Part shown: piece by piece, positions 33,869 through 45,200 of the stretch | Layout of the letters: every line of letters starts with the position of its first letter | How positions within the stretch are numbered: position 1 is the first letter of the stretch | Assembly (NCBI RefSeq): GCF_022539505.1 | Contig: NC_061511.1 | Span: 29,460,620 to 29,524,619 of the forward strand | DNA from: Lolium rigidum | Lineage: Eukaryota; Streptophyta; Magnoliopsida; Poales; Poaceae | Direction of reading: 5' to 3' | Length of the DNA: 64,000 nucleotides | Position numbers and translations under genes: made by a program | Notes under the pieces: model-generated | Told to the model about the DNA's origin: nothing | What the model saw: only the letters and a program-made list of their open reading frames with translations | The model's database searches: none

Positions 33869-33998
33869 CACTGGACCGAGGATGTCAACTACAGCATGTG
33901 GGTTATGGATGAGGAGTGCTACCCTGCCATTGCAGTGTATATCTGCCAGCGTCAATTAAGGGATAATGCTGATGTAATCCTGTCACTTCCTAACTCAG
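33869..33998 (+). CDS. Orphan exon-like segment, 43 codons
   Basis: An acceptor-like ATGTAG precedes and a donor CAG/GTGCAC follows an open stretch reading HWTEDVNYSMWVMDEECYPA and then IAVYICQRQLRDNADVILSL. The composition is very protein-like for a stretch in AT-rich DNA. No partner exons were found on either side. It lies just before an LTR, so it may be a leftover of a disrupted gene. Family not recognised. Confidence 0.4.
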
Positions 33999-34050
33999 GT
34001 GCACATAGATAGTTCAGTAGATATCTGAATAATAGCAGAGCGTGCGTGTA

Positions 34051-34384
34051 TGTCCGTAGCTCTAGCTCGTAGCTGTTATTTCCTATCAGTTAGCAGTAGA
34101 TAGAGTCTAAACGACTAAGTCTCGTGGGATGGCACGATGGCACGATTTTAGTGGATCAAGCAGATGAGCGTCATGGGATGGCATGACCGGTAAGCTCGGA
34201 TGTAACTGATCACGATGATGCAGATTGTAGCGGATCTGACAGTTCATATAAATAAGGAAACAACAGAAAAGTCGCTAAGTTAGCGCGACGCCAAATCTCT
34301 TCGTGTGTTCGTCTCTCTCTCTCTCCAAAAACTCCTCTAGTCTTCGTTCAAGTGCTCGCCAAGATCGTCGACCCTGCAACTACA
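34051..34384 (+). mobile_element. Probable LTR of a truncated LTR retrotransposon
   Basis: The right end ...CTACA is two bases before a primer-binding site. TATA-like CATATAAATAAG (about 34,245), a downstream CT-rich stretch and TG...CA limits fit an LTR. The left limit at TGTCCG is a guess. No second LTR and no gag-pol lie in the window. Confidence 0.5.
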
Positions 34385-34386
34385 AG

Positions 34387-34398
34387 TGGTATCAGAGC
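34387..34398 (+). promoter_or_regulatory. Primer-binding site (initiator Met-tRNA type)
   Basis: TGGTATCAGAGC is the usual plant retrotransposon primer-binding site. The retroelement sequence stops here: two bases later the segmentally duplicated sequence begins. Confidence 0.75.
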
Positions 34399-34716
34399 GT
34401 GCGGGAGGCTTTGGGGTTCGTTCGTCTACCACGCCGTGATTAACGAGGCGTCTTCCACGTAATTAAAGAGGCCCAGGGATCGATTCAGTTCAATCGAGTC
34501 TCTTCCAGCAGGGCAATTGGATTATTGTAATCGTGAAATTTACGCTGGCAATCAACCTTCCTTTAAATATTTGATTAGCTTCCAAATTTAAATAATATCG
34601 ATGAATTTTTTGCTTTGCTCCTGCGTAACTTTAGCTGCCATGACAAATGACCTGTATTAGTTGGATATGGCACGTACTAGACATATGTGCACATGTACGT
34701 GCCTAGTACATAACTA

Positions 34717-34953
34717 CTACCTCCGATTCAGCGAATAAGGCGTCGCTCGTTTTACGTACTTTTCGTTTGACTAAGAATTACTTTAAATATATAAAGATTG
34801 TTTGTATGAAATTAACATCATTAGAAAGTGTTTTTCAATACGAATCCAACGATACTAATTACATATAATATAACCAAGATTTAGTTGCTCAATTTTTATG
34901 GTCAAAATTCGCATTGGAATACGTGTGCGCCTTATTCCTTAGGACGGAGGTAG
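34717..34953. mobile_element. Stowaway-type MITE (237 bp), copy 1
   Basis: Terminal inverted repeat CTACCTCCG...CGGAGGTAG, flanked by TA on both sides, AT-rich and without an ORF. These are the hallmarks of Stowaway MITEs mobilised by mariner-type transposases. Confidence 0.85.
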
Positions 34954-35778
34954 TAGTACTTATATAGCTGCGCCCTCATTCTAGACTAGCTAGCTTCATC
35001 ATTGTAGAGACTAGGGATGGCGGCCAAGGCGACGTGGTCGACCCACTTCCATAGGTTCGATCGCCATAGCCCGACGTGCCAAGCGGCATGCACATAGACG
35101 ACAAGGACCACGAAGTAGCTAGGTCACCTAGTCGGGCGCAGGAGAAATCACCGAACTATCCACTATTAAGATAGTAACATAGAGTAGTAACATGCACAAT
35201 GTTATCACTCTATATTACTCCCCACTATGACTAGTCTTAATTTCCTAGGAATATCGAGGCTGAGAGCATCGGGCGCCCGAGAGCATCCCCACTCAGGGAC
35301 CCTAAAGGCCACTTAATTATAGCTGTAGGGGGGTGTCGGCGCTAAAAATCGCGCCCAGCCCTTACCCCTTCCCCACCATTTTGGTTTTAGCGCGGGCGCG
35401 ATCCAACTAGTTATCTGGCCTTCCCAGGCCGAACCCAACAAACGGGGAAGCTAGCGGGGGTGCCAGCGTGAATCATTGAGAAGGCACGGGAAGCGGTTGC
35501 TCGTCTTGGACCCGCGTCGTCAGTGTCCTCGCACCGGTCGTCTTCCTCACCGACTTCCATGCCGCATCAAAGCCTACTCGCCTTTAACATCCACGGCCGC
35601 AACATCGATGCGTCCCGTCGATGGGGCACGCGTCGGCATTAATGGACGCCAACGCCCCCTCTCGGCCCTTTAAAAGCCGCTCTCACGCCACTCCGTCCGC
35701 ATCACACCGTCCCATCTTCATCGCCTCCCCTCTCACCGTAGATCGATCACCAGCTACTCCCTAACAAAACTCAGTGAC

Positions 35779-36165
35779 ATGGAGCGCTTCCCCGGGGATG
35801 ACGTCGCTACCAACGGCTTCGGCCGGCGGTGGCTTCTCGTCGAGGAAGCGCGCGTCCCGTGGAGCGCGAGGCTACTCCGTCCTGCCGGACATGTAGTGTC
35901 CATCGGTTGGGTGCTCAGCGCAGGCGGGTTGCCGATCCCGCCGGTGCCGGTGGGGGCGGTACGCACATGCGCCATCTATGAGCACTTGTATTCGTTGACG
36001 GTGAAGGAGCGCAACGATCCCCACTGGGACCCCAACAACGACCACGTCTAGACGGTCTTCTTTCGGCAGCAGCGCGACGTCGCCTATGATGGCGACGATG
36101 CCCTGCCAGAGAACACCAATTCCAAGGGGCGGAGCGGTGGTGGATCACCCCTGGGAGGACCCTCA
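35779..36165 (+). pseudogene. Short unidentified gene, copy 1, with in-frame TAG
   Basis: The ATG at 35779 starts MERFPGDDVATNGFGRRW. The frame continues through VSIGWVLSAGGLPIPPVPVG and YSLTVKERNDPHWDPNNDHV to a TAG at 36048-36050, where TGG would extend it to TVFFRQQRDVAYDGDD and ALPENTN. A TTTAAAAG TATA-like word lies about 110 bp upstream, near 35,668. The conserved-looking stretch after the TAG suggests a recently broken gene. I do not know the family. It could be another transposon accessory gene. Confidence 0.5.
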
Positions 36166-37019
36166 CACTGTCGTGCGCCTTAATCTATTTACTTACTTGA
36201 GACTCCCTGTGATTTCCCCTCCTTGAGTGATTTCGAGAAATAGTGCTTTACCGAAATATGCGAGCTAGGTTCATGCCAAAGTAAATTCAAGTGTCGGCCT
36301 CCTAGGCGAGGGGTTAGCTCCGGTCGCTAACATCCGTCCTTGATTTTCTCGGTTTCATGTTTTTTTGCGAAACACATTACAACCACAGCCGCTAAAAAAT
36401 AAGTACATACACTCGCCCCTATGAACGGGCACGTACCAATCCTTATGAGCATCTCCGGAGACTGTGTTCGAAAACTGATCTGACTGGTTTTAAGACTGAC
36501 GAAGTCACCACATAAGCCTCTCTGTCGACGGAAACATCGCCTTCCACCGAAGAATATCCCGCCTTTATGAGACACCAAAGTGTCATACCTATAGTTTGAA
36601 ATCTGGTGGGCTGGGAGTGTCACTGCTCTCATAACCATCCAACCACAACAAACAAAAAGACAACACAAGGTGACAAAGATTCTCCTAAATGCCAAACCTT
36701 TGTGTTGGTTTTTTTGTCTAATGTGCATCTTATTGTATAAATACATATGTCATAAGATTGTCCTACTTGTAAGTAGAAATAGAAAGAAACTAGTCCTTGC
36801 TAGAATCACATTACAACAGATGCAAAATCTTGATGGAGATCCAACATGTAATATGTACGTAATGGAATCGAGACAAAAAAAATTCTTATCTTTAGGACCT
36901 ACGCCGCGAGCATGTCATGTGATTAGCTAGCTAGCCTAATCATGACTCAACTATTGATGATGCATGGTCCATGTCGTCGAAGCAGAAATATATCTTCATT
37001 TTACTTGGTCTTTGCGTCT

Positions 37020-37600
37020 CTAACTGAGAATATGAAGAATTTCCGTCCTATCAGCTTCTGCAACGTTTTAAACGAAATTGCCTCCAAAGTGTTGGCCAAT
37101 CGGCTCAAAGTGATATTCCCAGTTATCATCTCCGAGCATCAGAGCGCGTTTATGCCTGGACGGTTGATTACGGAGAATGCTTTGGTGGCTTACGAGTGTC
37201 TTCATACAATTAGGAGACAACATACCAAGAAACACTTTTTCGTCCTGAAGATCGACATGATGAAAGCTAATAGGGTGGAGTGGTACTATCTTTATGGTTG
37301 TTTGGTGAAGTTGGGTTTTGCTCTACCTTGGATCAAATCTATTGAACAGCGTACCATTAATCGGCGATTAGCCAATCGGCACGCGTCAAGGTATGACTGC
37401 ACGATCTTATCTAGCAGTATTAAATTAATTTATTGAGTTTAAAAATAATTAGGTCCTCGTCTTATAGGTTGCACCGGGGCCCCCAAATCCTGGAGACGGG
37501 GCTGGTGTGATGCATGACCAATGTGAGGTATGTTGTACGGGTAAATGGTGATCTTATCCAACCGGATTCCTATCCGAGGTATTTGTCAGGGCGTTCCAAT
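37020..37600 (+). pseudogene. LINE reverse-transcriptase fragment, copy 1
   Basis: NFRPISFCNVLNEIASKVLA, IISEHQSAFMPGRLITENAL and VLKIDMMKANRVEWYYLYGC match conserved reverse-transcriptase blocks of grass non-LTR elements (KID in place of the usual first catalytic Asp block KVDMMKAYD). A later piece (VRYVVRVNGDLIQPDSYP at about 37,523) continues the domain out of frame, and the YADD block is missing. It is a 5'- and 3'-truncated relic. Confidence 0.8.
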
Positions 37601-37924
37601 AAGCCCCTACTTGTTCTTGTTGTGCAAGGAGGGTTTGTCGCCCCGGCACACCGCCACCATGCTGCACCGTGGCGGCTCGAGCTAGCTGACGCGCTGCTGC
37701 TGCCAGCCGGCCCCTCTACTGCGTGCTGCGGCTCGGCCACGCTGCTACCGCCCCGACACACCGCTGCCCCTGCAGGCCTCCTCCACACGCCGACACCGGC
37801 AGGTATGCATGGTTCTATTTAGGTTTCTTAGATATGTTCTGTTTTGCTTGTCGTGGGTTTGTTAAATTGTTCAAAAGATTCTTATTCTTGCAGGATCTAC
37901 GTCGAGTTCGATGGAAGTTCTACG

Positions 37925-39150
37925 CCCGAGGCTCACTTGTTGTAGTCCTGCAGAGAAATTTTGTGAGCCATGCCAATAGTGGCATGGTGCTATGCTAACT
38001 GTGTGTGTCAATGATGCAGTGTTGCGTTCATATTCATTGCCTTAAATCCCGATGCTTCCTAATCAACGATTCAGTTTTGTGTCCACAGTCATCATCTCAA
38101 ATCTTGGTGCTTCCTAATCATAAGAACCCTCTATACACGGCGTGTCATATGTGATATGGCTGCAGCTTAACTCTATCTCCTATCTTTCGCTCCGACCGGA
38201 GTTGGATGCTTTGCTTGTGAATAGTCCTACTCCACTTCTTCTCTTCTTTAGTACTAGGAAAACTGACAACAACCATGCAATGGATATTTTGATCGCTTCA
38301 ATAATGCCTTCAGAGCACATGGGCATTAAACTGCGGAGAAGTAGTTTCTAGCTTATATCAGTGTTTTTGTGTTTCCTTTATATACGTTTGTTTCCCTCTA
38401 TAATCAATAAAAAGGTAGATGCGCTCTGCATTTTCAGTCAAAAACTGCGGAGAAGCGAAAACCCTTACTCTAGCTTCTATGATATATGTGATAGACTCGT
38501 AAAATGTGTCACACGCTCAGAGAAGCCAGGCGAGAAGAAAACGTAGACTGCAGAGACAATACCTTCAACAAGGTAGCGACAAACAGACGCTGGCATCGTC
38601 CGCCATGATCGAAATCAGGGCCGGATTTCACCGGCATCCACGCCTCGCCGTTGGGGACTATTTGCCGGATCGCGAGAACCGCCAAAATAGCCACAAACTG
38701 GCCGATCCCCTCCGGCGAAAGAGGAGACCACCACCTCCATGGTTTCCTCATGCTGCAGGACCACCCCAGGAGCACCGTCGGCTACCAACGTCGAGGTCGT
38801 CGAGGTGCGGATGGCCCGGCCAAACCCATCTGGGCTCAGATCGGGCCCTCTTGCCCCACGCTGCACCCGTCATAGGAAGACCCCCGGGATCCCAGGCTGC
38901 CTCCGTCGCCTACAGATGGTCACAGATGGCCGGAGCGGGCGCCGCCACTGCGCCTCCATGGGGACCGAGGATCTCCGCCACCGCCACCACGCCACACGGG
39001 CTTTGCCCGGTGACGCATCCGGCAACGACAGCGGGAGGAGAGGCACCGAAGAGGAGAGGCGGCTGGGCACCCCGGTGCGGCACGGGGCGTCGCCTCACGG
39101 GGGTGGGAGATGGGTTTCTCACGGGGGTGGGAGATGAGAAATGCAAAGCA
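37925..39150. repeat. Intact relative of the host repeat that received the CACTA elements
   Basis: The part to about 38,510 matches 1490-1636 plus 12,583-12,900 without the insertion. Near 38,074 the sequence is continuous (CAGTTTTGTGTCC). 38,580-39,130 is GC-rich. Its 237-codon frame is broken in copy 2 by a one-base difference (38,706 area versus 60,475), so I do not call it a gene. Confidence 0.7.
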
Positions 39151-39970
39151 TACAATGCTCAAAAGTTAAGATTGAGTATGCTGGAATCCAAACAAATTGG
39201 AACTGTTTTCAGCAGATAAACCACTTGCTGAATTCAGAGAAACGGACATTGTGTTTAGGAACAGATAAGCAGATGAAGTTTGAGAGATAGTCTTTTGTGT
39301 ACATATATCGAGAGAAATTTCGGGGGGATGGGCCTTTTTTCGAGGGACCTTCACCTTTTTCTCATCCCTACGGCACACGCGTTTGGCGTCAAGTCAATGG
39401 AACATTCCTGGATATCATAAAGGAATCAACCTTCCAACCACACGGAACACATCTCTACGCCTCAAGAATGAGTGGTCTGGGAACAAGCAATTTGTAAACG
39501 TTTTTGGTAGAGAAACCTATCCAAACGATTTTGCTGAGTTCAGCGAAACAGACGGTTGTGTTTAAGATCAGATAGCTGGCTTTCCATTGATAAATCAGAA
39601 CCTTAACTTAAGCATATAACGCTGAAAAGTTAAGAATCAGTATGCCCCAATCCAAGCAATTTGAAAACGTTTTCAGCAGAGAAACCATTTGCTGAATTCA
39701 GAGCAACAAACATTTGTGTTTAGGATCAGATAGCTGGCTTTCCATTGAGAATGAATTGATCATAAAAAGATGGTAACGTCAGAGACTACATCACATCATA
39801 ACACGACTGAATACATCTTCCTACAACGCAGAACATCACTACACCTTCACGAACAAACACATCAAGCAGCTGAAGCATATAATGCTGAAAACTTAAGACT
39901 TGGTATGATGGAATACAAACAACTTGGAAACGTTTTCAGCAGAGAAACCACTTTAACAGAGTCATGACAC
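39150..39970. repeat. Degenerate tandem repeat, four diverged units, copy 1
   Basis: Related units begin near 39,164, 39,463, 39,627 and 39,894. Each carries GTTTTCAGCAGA-like or GTTTTTGGTAGA words, GAGAAACC, TGCTGA(A/G)TTCAG and, in two, GATCAGATAGCTGGCTTTCC. Copy 2 is at about 60,916-61,736. Two further units lie at 27,219 and 27,437. Confidence 0.65.
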
Positions 39971-40414
39971 TATGACAGCCAAAGAAAAAAGTCAGTGATG
40001 AATTAAGTGATGAATTAAGGAAAGATTAGTCTCAACGATTCCACAGAGATCACATACATAACTGCAGTTCTGGGCTTCAGGCTTTAACAGAGTCATGACA
40101 CTATGACAGTCAAAGAAAAAAAACCAGTGATGAATTGTTCGATAAACCGGCACCGCGATCTTAGAAAACAAATCAGTAGACAAACATGCATCAAATGAAT
40201 CAAATCAGTGGAACTAACCCGATGATACCAATCCAATTGATCCCCAACTTTGCATGGACTCGGGGGGATTGCACCCGTGGACGGAAGAACAAGAGCCGGC
40301 GGCCGAGCAATCTGGATCCAGATGGTGGAGATTGGGATCAGGAGGAACGTAAATAGACCCAACCGATAAAACACAAACACAAATCACCATCAACCGGAGC
40401 AAGGCATTCCTAAC

Positions 40415-40458
40415 CTGAGCCGAGTTGCTCGCTGTATCTCCAGCTCGTATCCAGCCAT
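40415..40458 (-). CDS. Candidate first exon, copy 1 (MAGYELEIQRATRL)
   Basis: The ATG at 40458 gives 14 codons plus two bases, then a donor CAG/GTTAGG. On the minus strand a TATA-like ATAAATATAG near 40,553-40,562 and a nearby CCATTGGTC lie about 100 bp upstream. The downstream exons are not clear. The 40,200-40,400 region has a frame with IARPPALVLPSTGAIPP. Sequence identical in copy 2 at 62,181-62,224. A chance ATG cannot be excluded. Confidence 0.3.
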
Positions 40459-41847
40459 AGAGCCCACGCCTCTCGCTCTCCTCGACGAGCAAGAGTCAAA
40501 GTCTAAGTCATAGTCACACGCGCATCCCGCACGCGGTGTGTGACCAATGGTCTATATTTATGAAAGGATTTGGAGGGAAGAGAGGAGTAAGGTTTGAAAT
40601 TTGAGACGTCAAGAAGAAGAACCGAGTAGATCTACGGCTCAGAGGCATGAATCCAGCGGATCGCTGACTTTTCCGTGAAATGAAATAACTCGCTCTGTTC
40701 CGTAAACAACGAGGCGTGATTGTCGCATGGTGGAATCCCATGCGCCATCCATTAATCCTAAAAGTTAGGACGTGATTATTGCCCGCTGGAATCCCATGGG
40801 CCATCCATCCATCCTAAAAACTGCCGTCCCTGATTGTGCGGTTCTTCTCCCTCCTAAATTTCAGGAATCAATCAATAAATTCGTTGTTCAAGGCTAACTT
40901 TTTGTTTTCATTTTCTACTGATGCGGCTAGATTTCTGTTTATGTGTTGATTCATTTTTCTTAGCAACAACATTTTTTTTTCATGGCGAATTTTATTTCCC
41001 AGCAACTTTATACAAACCATGAATCAAGGAATTTTCGTTTCCATCAACTAGAGAGAGAATGGTTGATTCGGACGAGAGATAATGGTTTGTTCGAACTTTA
41101 TTGGTTTATGATAGCTTTCAACAGAAAGGAAACATTGGGTTTATAATCGCACTCATAGGTCCTTTTCAATCAAGCAGCTGCATGCATACTGGTAATATAT
41201 AAGAGCCAAGTGCATCAGCAGACAAACAAATCCGGATTAAAATTGCCTCAGTTTCTGAGAAAAAAGAAACCATACATATACTTCTTGATACACAGGAACT
41301 AGCACCAGAACTATTCATGAGAAAAAAAGAAACCATGCATATACTTACTCAAACTAGTACGACCCATGTGCTTCAACCAAACAAAATTTCAAAATACACA
41401 AAATGAATTAGGCGGGCATATACTTGTTTATACAATTTGGCCAGGAATAGAGTAATTTCAAACTAACAGCAAAATTGTAGCTGAGGTTCCTTTGATCTAC
41501 TTGACGACATGCCAGTGATCGAAACAATCATCCACCCACGACAACAATAAGCGCATGTAGATCTGCACATAACACTTGCAGCTGAAATTCTACAACCAGG
41601 TTGCCTCACTAATACACCGGCACTGGTTTATTACCATTGAAAACAAGCCTCGACTGAAAGAATCGGTACATATCTGCTAGTACAAATAAGCATCGGGGCT
41701 CTTCTGCACCGACCGGTTGACGCTGGACGCGAAGTCCTTGGAGTTTGGACCTGCTCTTCCATGAGCACCACCCGGTACCACGAAGCCTCGATGCATGGGT
41801 CTGAGATATTCTGCTCATGCATGATCTTCTCCAAGATGGAGATCTAC

Positions 41848-41997
41848 CTGCACCATCATGCAGTGTGTCGTGCAGCTGGTGACTGATCTCCACCAAGTCG
41901 ATGCCTTCACTTTCCAGGGGTTTCTTCCACCAGTTTGTCAGCTCCTTGAAGAATTCATTGAGGTCCTTGATGGAACATCTCATTGGATATAGTCCAA
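41848..41997 (-). CDS. Candidate internal exon of an unidentified minus-strand gene, copy 1
   Basis: Acceptor GTTCAG and donor GCAG/GTAGAT bracket an open stretch reading GLYPMRCSIKDLNEFFKELT then NWWKKPLESEGIDLVEISHQ and LHDTLHDGA. Just downstream, two other frames also look protein-like (ILEKIMHEQNISDPCIEASW; and GPNSKDFASSVNRSVQKSPD then AYLY before a TAG near 41,690), so alternative splicing or frameshifts are possible. No family recognised. Confidence 0.4.
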
Positions 41998-42235
41998 CTG
42001 AACATCAAAATACCAATATCATTGCTCATAACCTTCAGCACCAACAAGACTCACATGACACATGGAAGCATCACAAGCCATCAGGCACCATTATTCCAAT
42101 ATAGATCCACTCCATTCATAATCATGCATAGATAAATCCACAAATATAGTTTTCATGCCCACTAAATAAGATAGCATGCAGTGCATTGATCAAAATATAC
42201 TTAAACAGGAACTACCACCCTAGTTGGACTTAGCC

Positions 42236-45200
42236 ACAGTTCAAGAATCATGTACCTGAACAATAAAACAGAGCAAAGCCTCATACCCTCCCAGGCCTAA
42301 ACCATATCTACCTCATGCTACTCAAGACATGGTATATGGAACAATAACCAAATCTGGAGTTCATCACACGCGAAGACAATTAAAACAATTCCGGCTTTGA
42401 GAAACAGGCTATATTTTATTACATTTTACATCATAACAAAATACAAGGTGTATGATAAAACAAGACCTAAAGCAATAAACTTGGATACACCGTACACCCA
42501 AATATCTAGCATCAGAAAAACGAAAGATAGCTTCGGCTATATATGCACATATCATCAAGTGTAGTTGTCCATACATACTAGATTCAACCAGTTTAAATCA
42601 CTATTTCATCAGACTAGCGACTACAACACACAAAACTGCTCAGGCACCAAACAAAAAGAATCTAGCACAAGGCATGCACCATGAAGGATTCATATGGCAA
42701 GTTATAACTCATACAAAACGCTATTCTACACTTTTTGTATCTGCCTCCTAGGAGGATTGTAACTCAAACTCTTAACAATGAAAAGAATGTTGTATGCAAC
42801 ACAAAAAATAGGACAAGTATAGCACCAAGTTCTCATTTATCCGAATCTCAAAGCAAAACAGACGTGGCAGAAACACCCAGACCATTCATGTAAGTAGTAC
42901 AAAAGTATTTTCCTTTAACTTACTACTGAAGATGAGTTTCTAAAACTCCCACTGGCATGCACTCACTAGCACAGTACTCGTCCTCTAAGAAGTACCCAAT
43001 TAGCTGTCAGGATGGTAAAATTGACAAGGTAATTAACTTCTGCCTATAAATGGACATGCAATGGTAAAATAAAAATATTTCCAAGTGCTTGATTAACGCA
43101 TCTGAAGTTGTAAATAATGAATTCAACGGCATCACATAAAGCTACGATATACCAAAATAAACTTCAAAGAAACATGGATTAAAAATGACTCCAAGGACAA
43201 CATGTCACAATATTGCAATTTTAAATTGCTTGATTCCACTTCTTTAAGGAAACTTTGCGCCGTAATTACGGACAGGGTGAAGCTAAAAATCATCAATTTG
43301 CTTATCTGAAATTCGATATGAGCGGTGGAAGTTGCAAGATTAGCTATTGTCATCTGTGGTACACAATGCTAGTGATAAACGATAAGTCGTCAGGCAAGTA
43401 ACAACTCAAACTTGTTGCTGCACGAGAATGGTGATATGCTCTGGACCAAGAGATCAAATGATTACTAGCATTGGGCACTATGGGAAAATGAAGACTTGAA
43501 AAACAGAGGGGGTTGCTTCCAACAAATGGTAACATGCATACACTACATCTCTAGTAGGATTATCACATCCAATATACATCAGTTGCCACATCACGCAAAT
43601 ATATTTGGAGGCTTATCGTGTGTATGTATTACTCCGATCCGTACTAAGTTCAGTACATCACACACATATAAATTATCCATGCTGCCAATTAGCAATTAAG
43701 ATATGATTCAATCAAATAAGATGACATATACAAAACAGGTGCGGCAGCTATACGGAAAAATTTGTTGTAGTACGATCCTACATTGAACTTGATAGTGCAC
43801 ATTGTCACCAACCCAAAAGTTTCTTTTCGTTATTGGAAAATAGAATTTGTTGTTTGCATCCATGGAACATGAACAATTAATGAGGCAAACCCTTACTAAA
43901 TATGCAAGGGAACACAAATTGAGAGACATGTGTGAATTAAAAAAATCAAGATGCAAGCGTCATATTTAACTTTAGATATGACAGCTAAACAAGTGGTTTA
44001 ACAAATATCAGTATCAACTTAAGCAGGGAACATCTTGAGCAATTTTCCTATTTTCGCCAATGATATATGAAGTTAGACCACAGAAGGAAGCACAATAGAA
44101 ACATAGAAACAACTAGCTTAAGGATGCAACCCCTAAGTTCCAGTGCTACACTTTTCTAACGGAGAAAATGTTCATAATCAAAGTCAACTGATAGCCATTG
44201 GTATACATATGAGACTATCACAACAAAGTACACTATAAGTACTACGCCAATATTATAATCTTTGCTTCGATTAAATGGTTCTTGGTCAAGGGCGTGACGT
44301 AGGTGACTTGAATCTTTCATATTAAGTGTCAGTACACCGTACCAATAAGTGGCCAGTACAACGTACCACTAAGTGGTCAGTACAATGTACCAATATATGC
44401 AAGTCTAAATTATCCACTCCTCACTGGGAGAAAACCACATGTACCTAACTATTCTCCTTCACAAGTGGTACTAGGTACTAAAGAAGTCATGGAAGGAACA
44501 AAGCATCGACGCCCAGTTACTCTACAAGAGAGAAGGTACCCACTACATAACCAACCACCTAGCCAAGACAGATCCCGCAACAACCGAATCGAGCGAATGG
44601 ACAAGAGTACCGACGCAACTCGCGGAGAAAGCAACCCTCACATCTAAGCAAGAATCTATCACACTATAATTGCCCATACCACAATACCATCTAATCCATT
44701 TCAATTCTAGAAATGCTTTTTGAGACATGCGCATTCCCCAGATGCTACCAGATTGCATAACAAACCATCCGTGCAATGGGCAACGGATGTTCGGAGCTAG
44801 TTACCTTCGGTACATAACCTTGAAAATTGTTTAGACCATAGATACATTGTCGCCCTAACAACCTGCAGCATCAACAGCGTGAAATGGCAGAAGGGAAGGT
44901 TACATAGCACATGAGGATTAGAAATAGAAAATCTAGGTTAAGACAACTCATAATCTCAAAACAAATATCACACTGATGCAATCTATAAGAAAAAAATACA
45001 CTTGGTTAATATATTCCATAATAATAAAAGTATTCCTAAGCCTAACTCAACTAAAGCTGAAACATCCATGTTAGCAGCCAGAAAGCAACCCAACTAATTG
45101 GTTACCCACATAAAAAAAGGCATTGTAATATACAATATATATTGTTGACCAAACCAGGACCATAATGCCGGGGTGGAAACTATTTCTTGAGTAATTAACA

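Larger units (their letters stand above)
34401..42235 (+). repeat. Segmental duplication, copy 1 of the shared 7.8 kb
   Basis: This matches 56,170-64,000 almost base for base in direct orientation, with an offset of 21,769 at the left end and 21,765 at the right. I noted about 14 differences by eye, mostly before 36,900. Many are one-base changes in homopolymers. The match is cut only by the window end, so the true repeat may be the whole 21.77-kb unit. Confidence 0.95.

Noticed and set aside
38506..39219. 237-codon plus-strand ORF in copy 1
   Set aside because: A one-base difference splits it into two frames in copy 2, and composition is Pro/Arg/Gly-rich with no motif.
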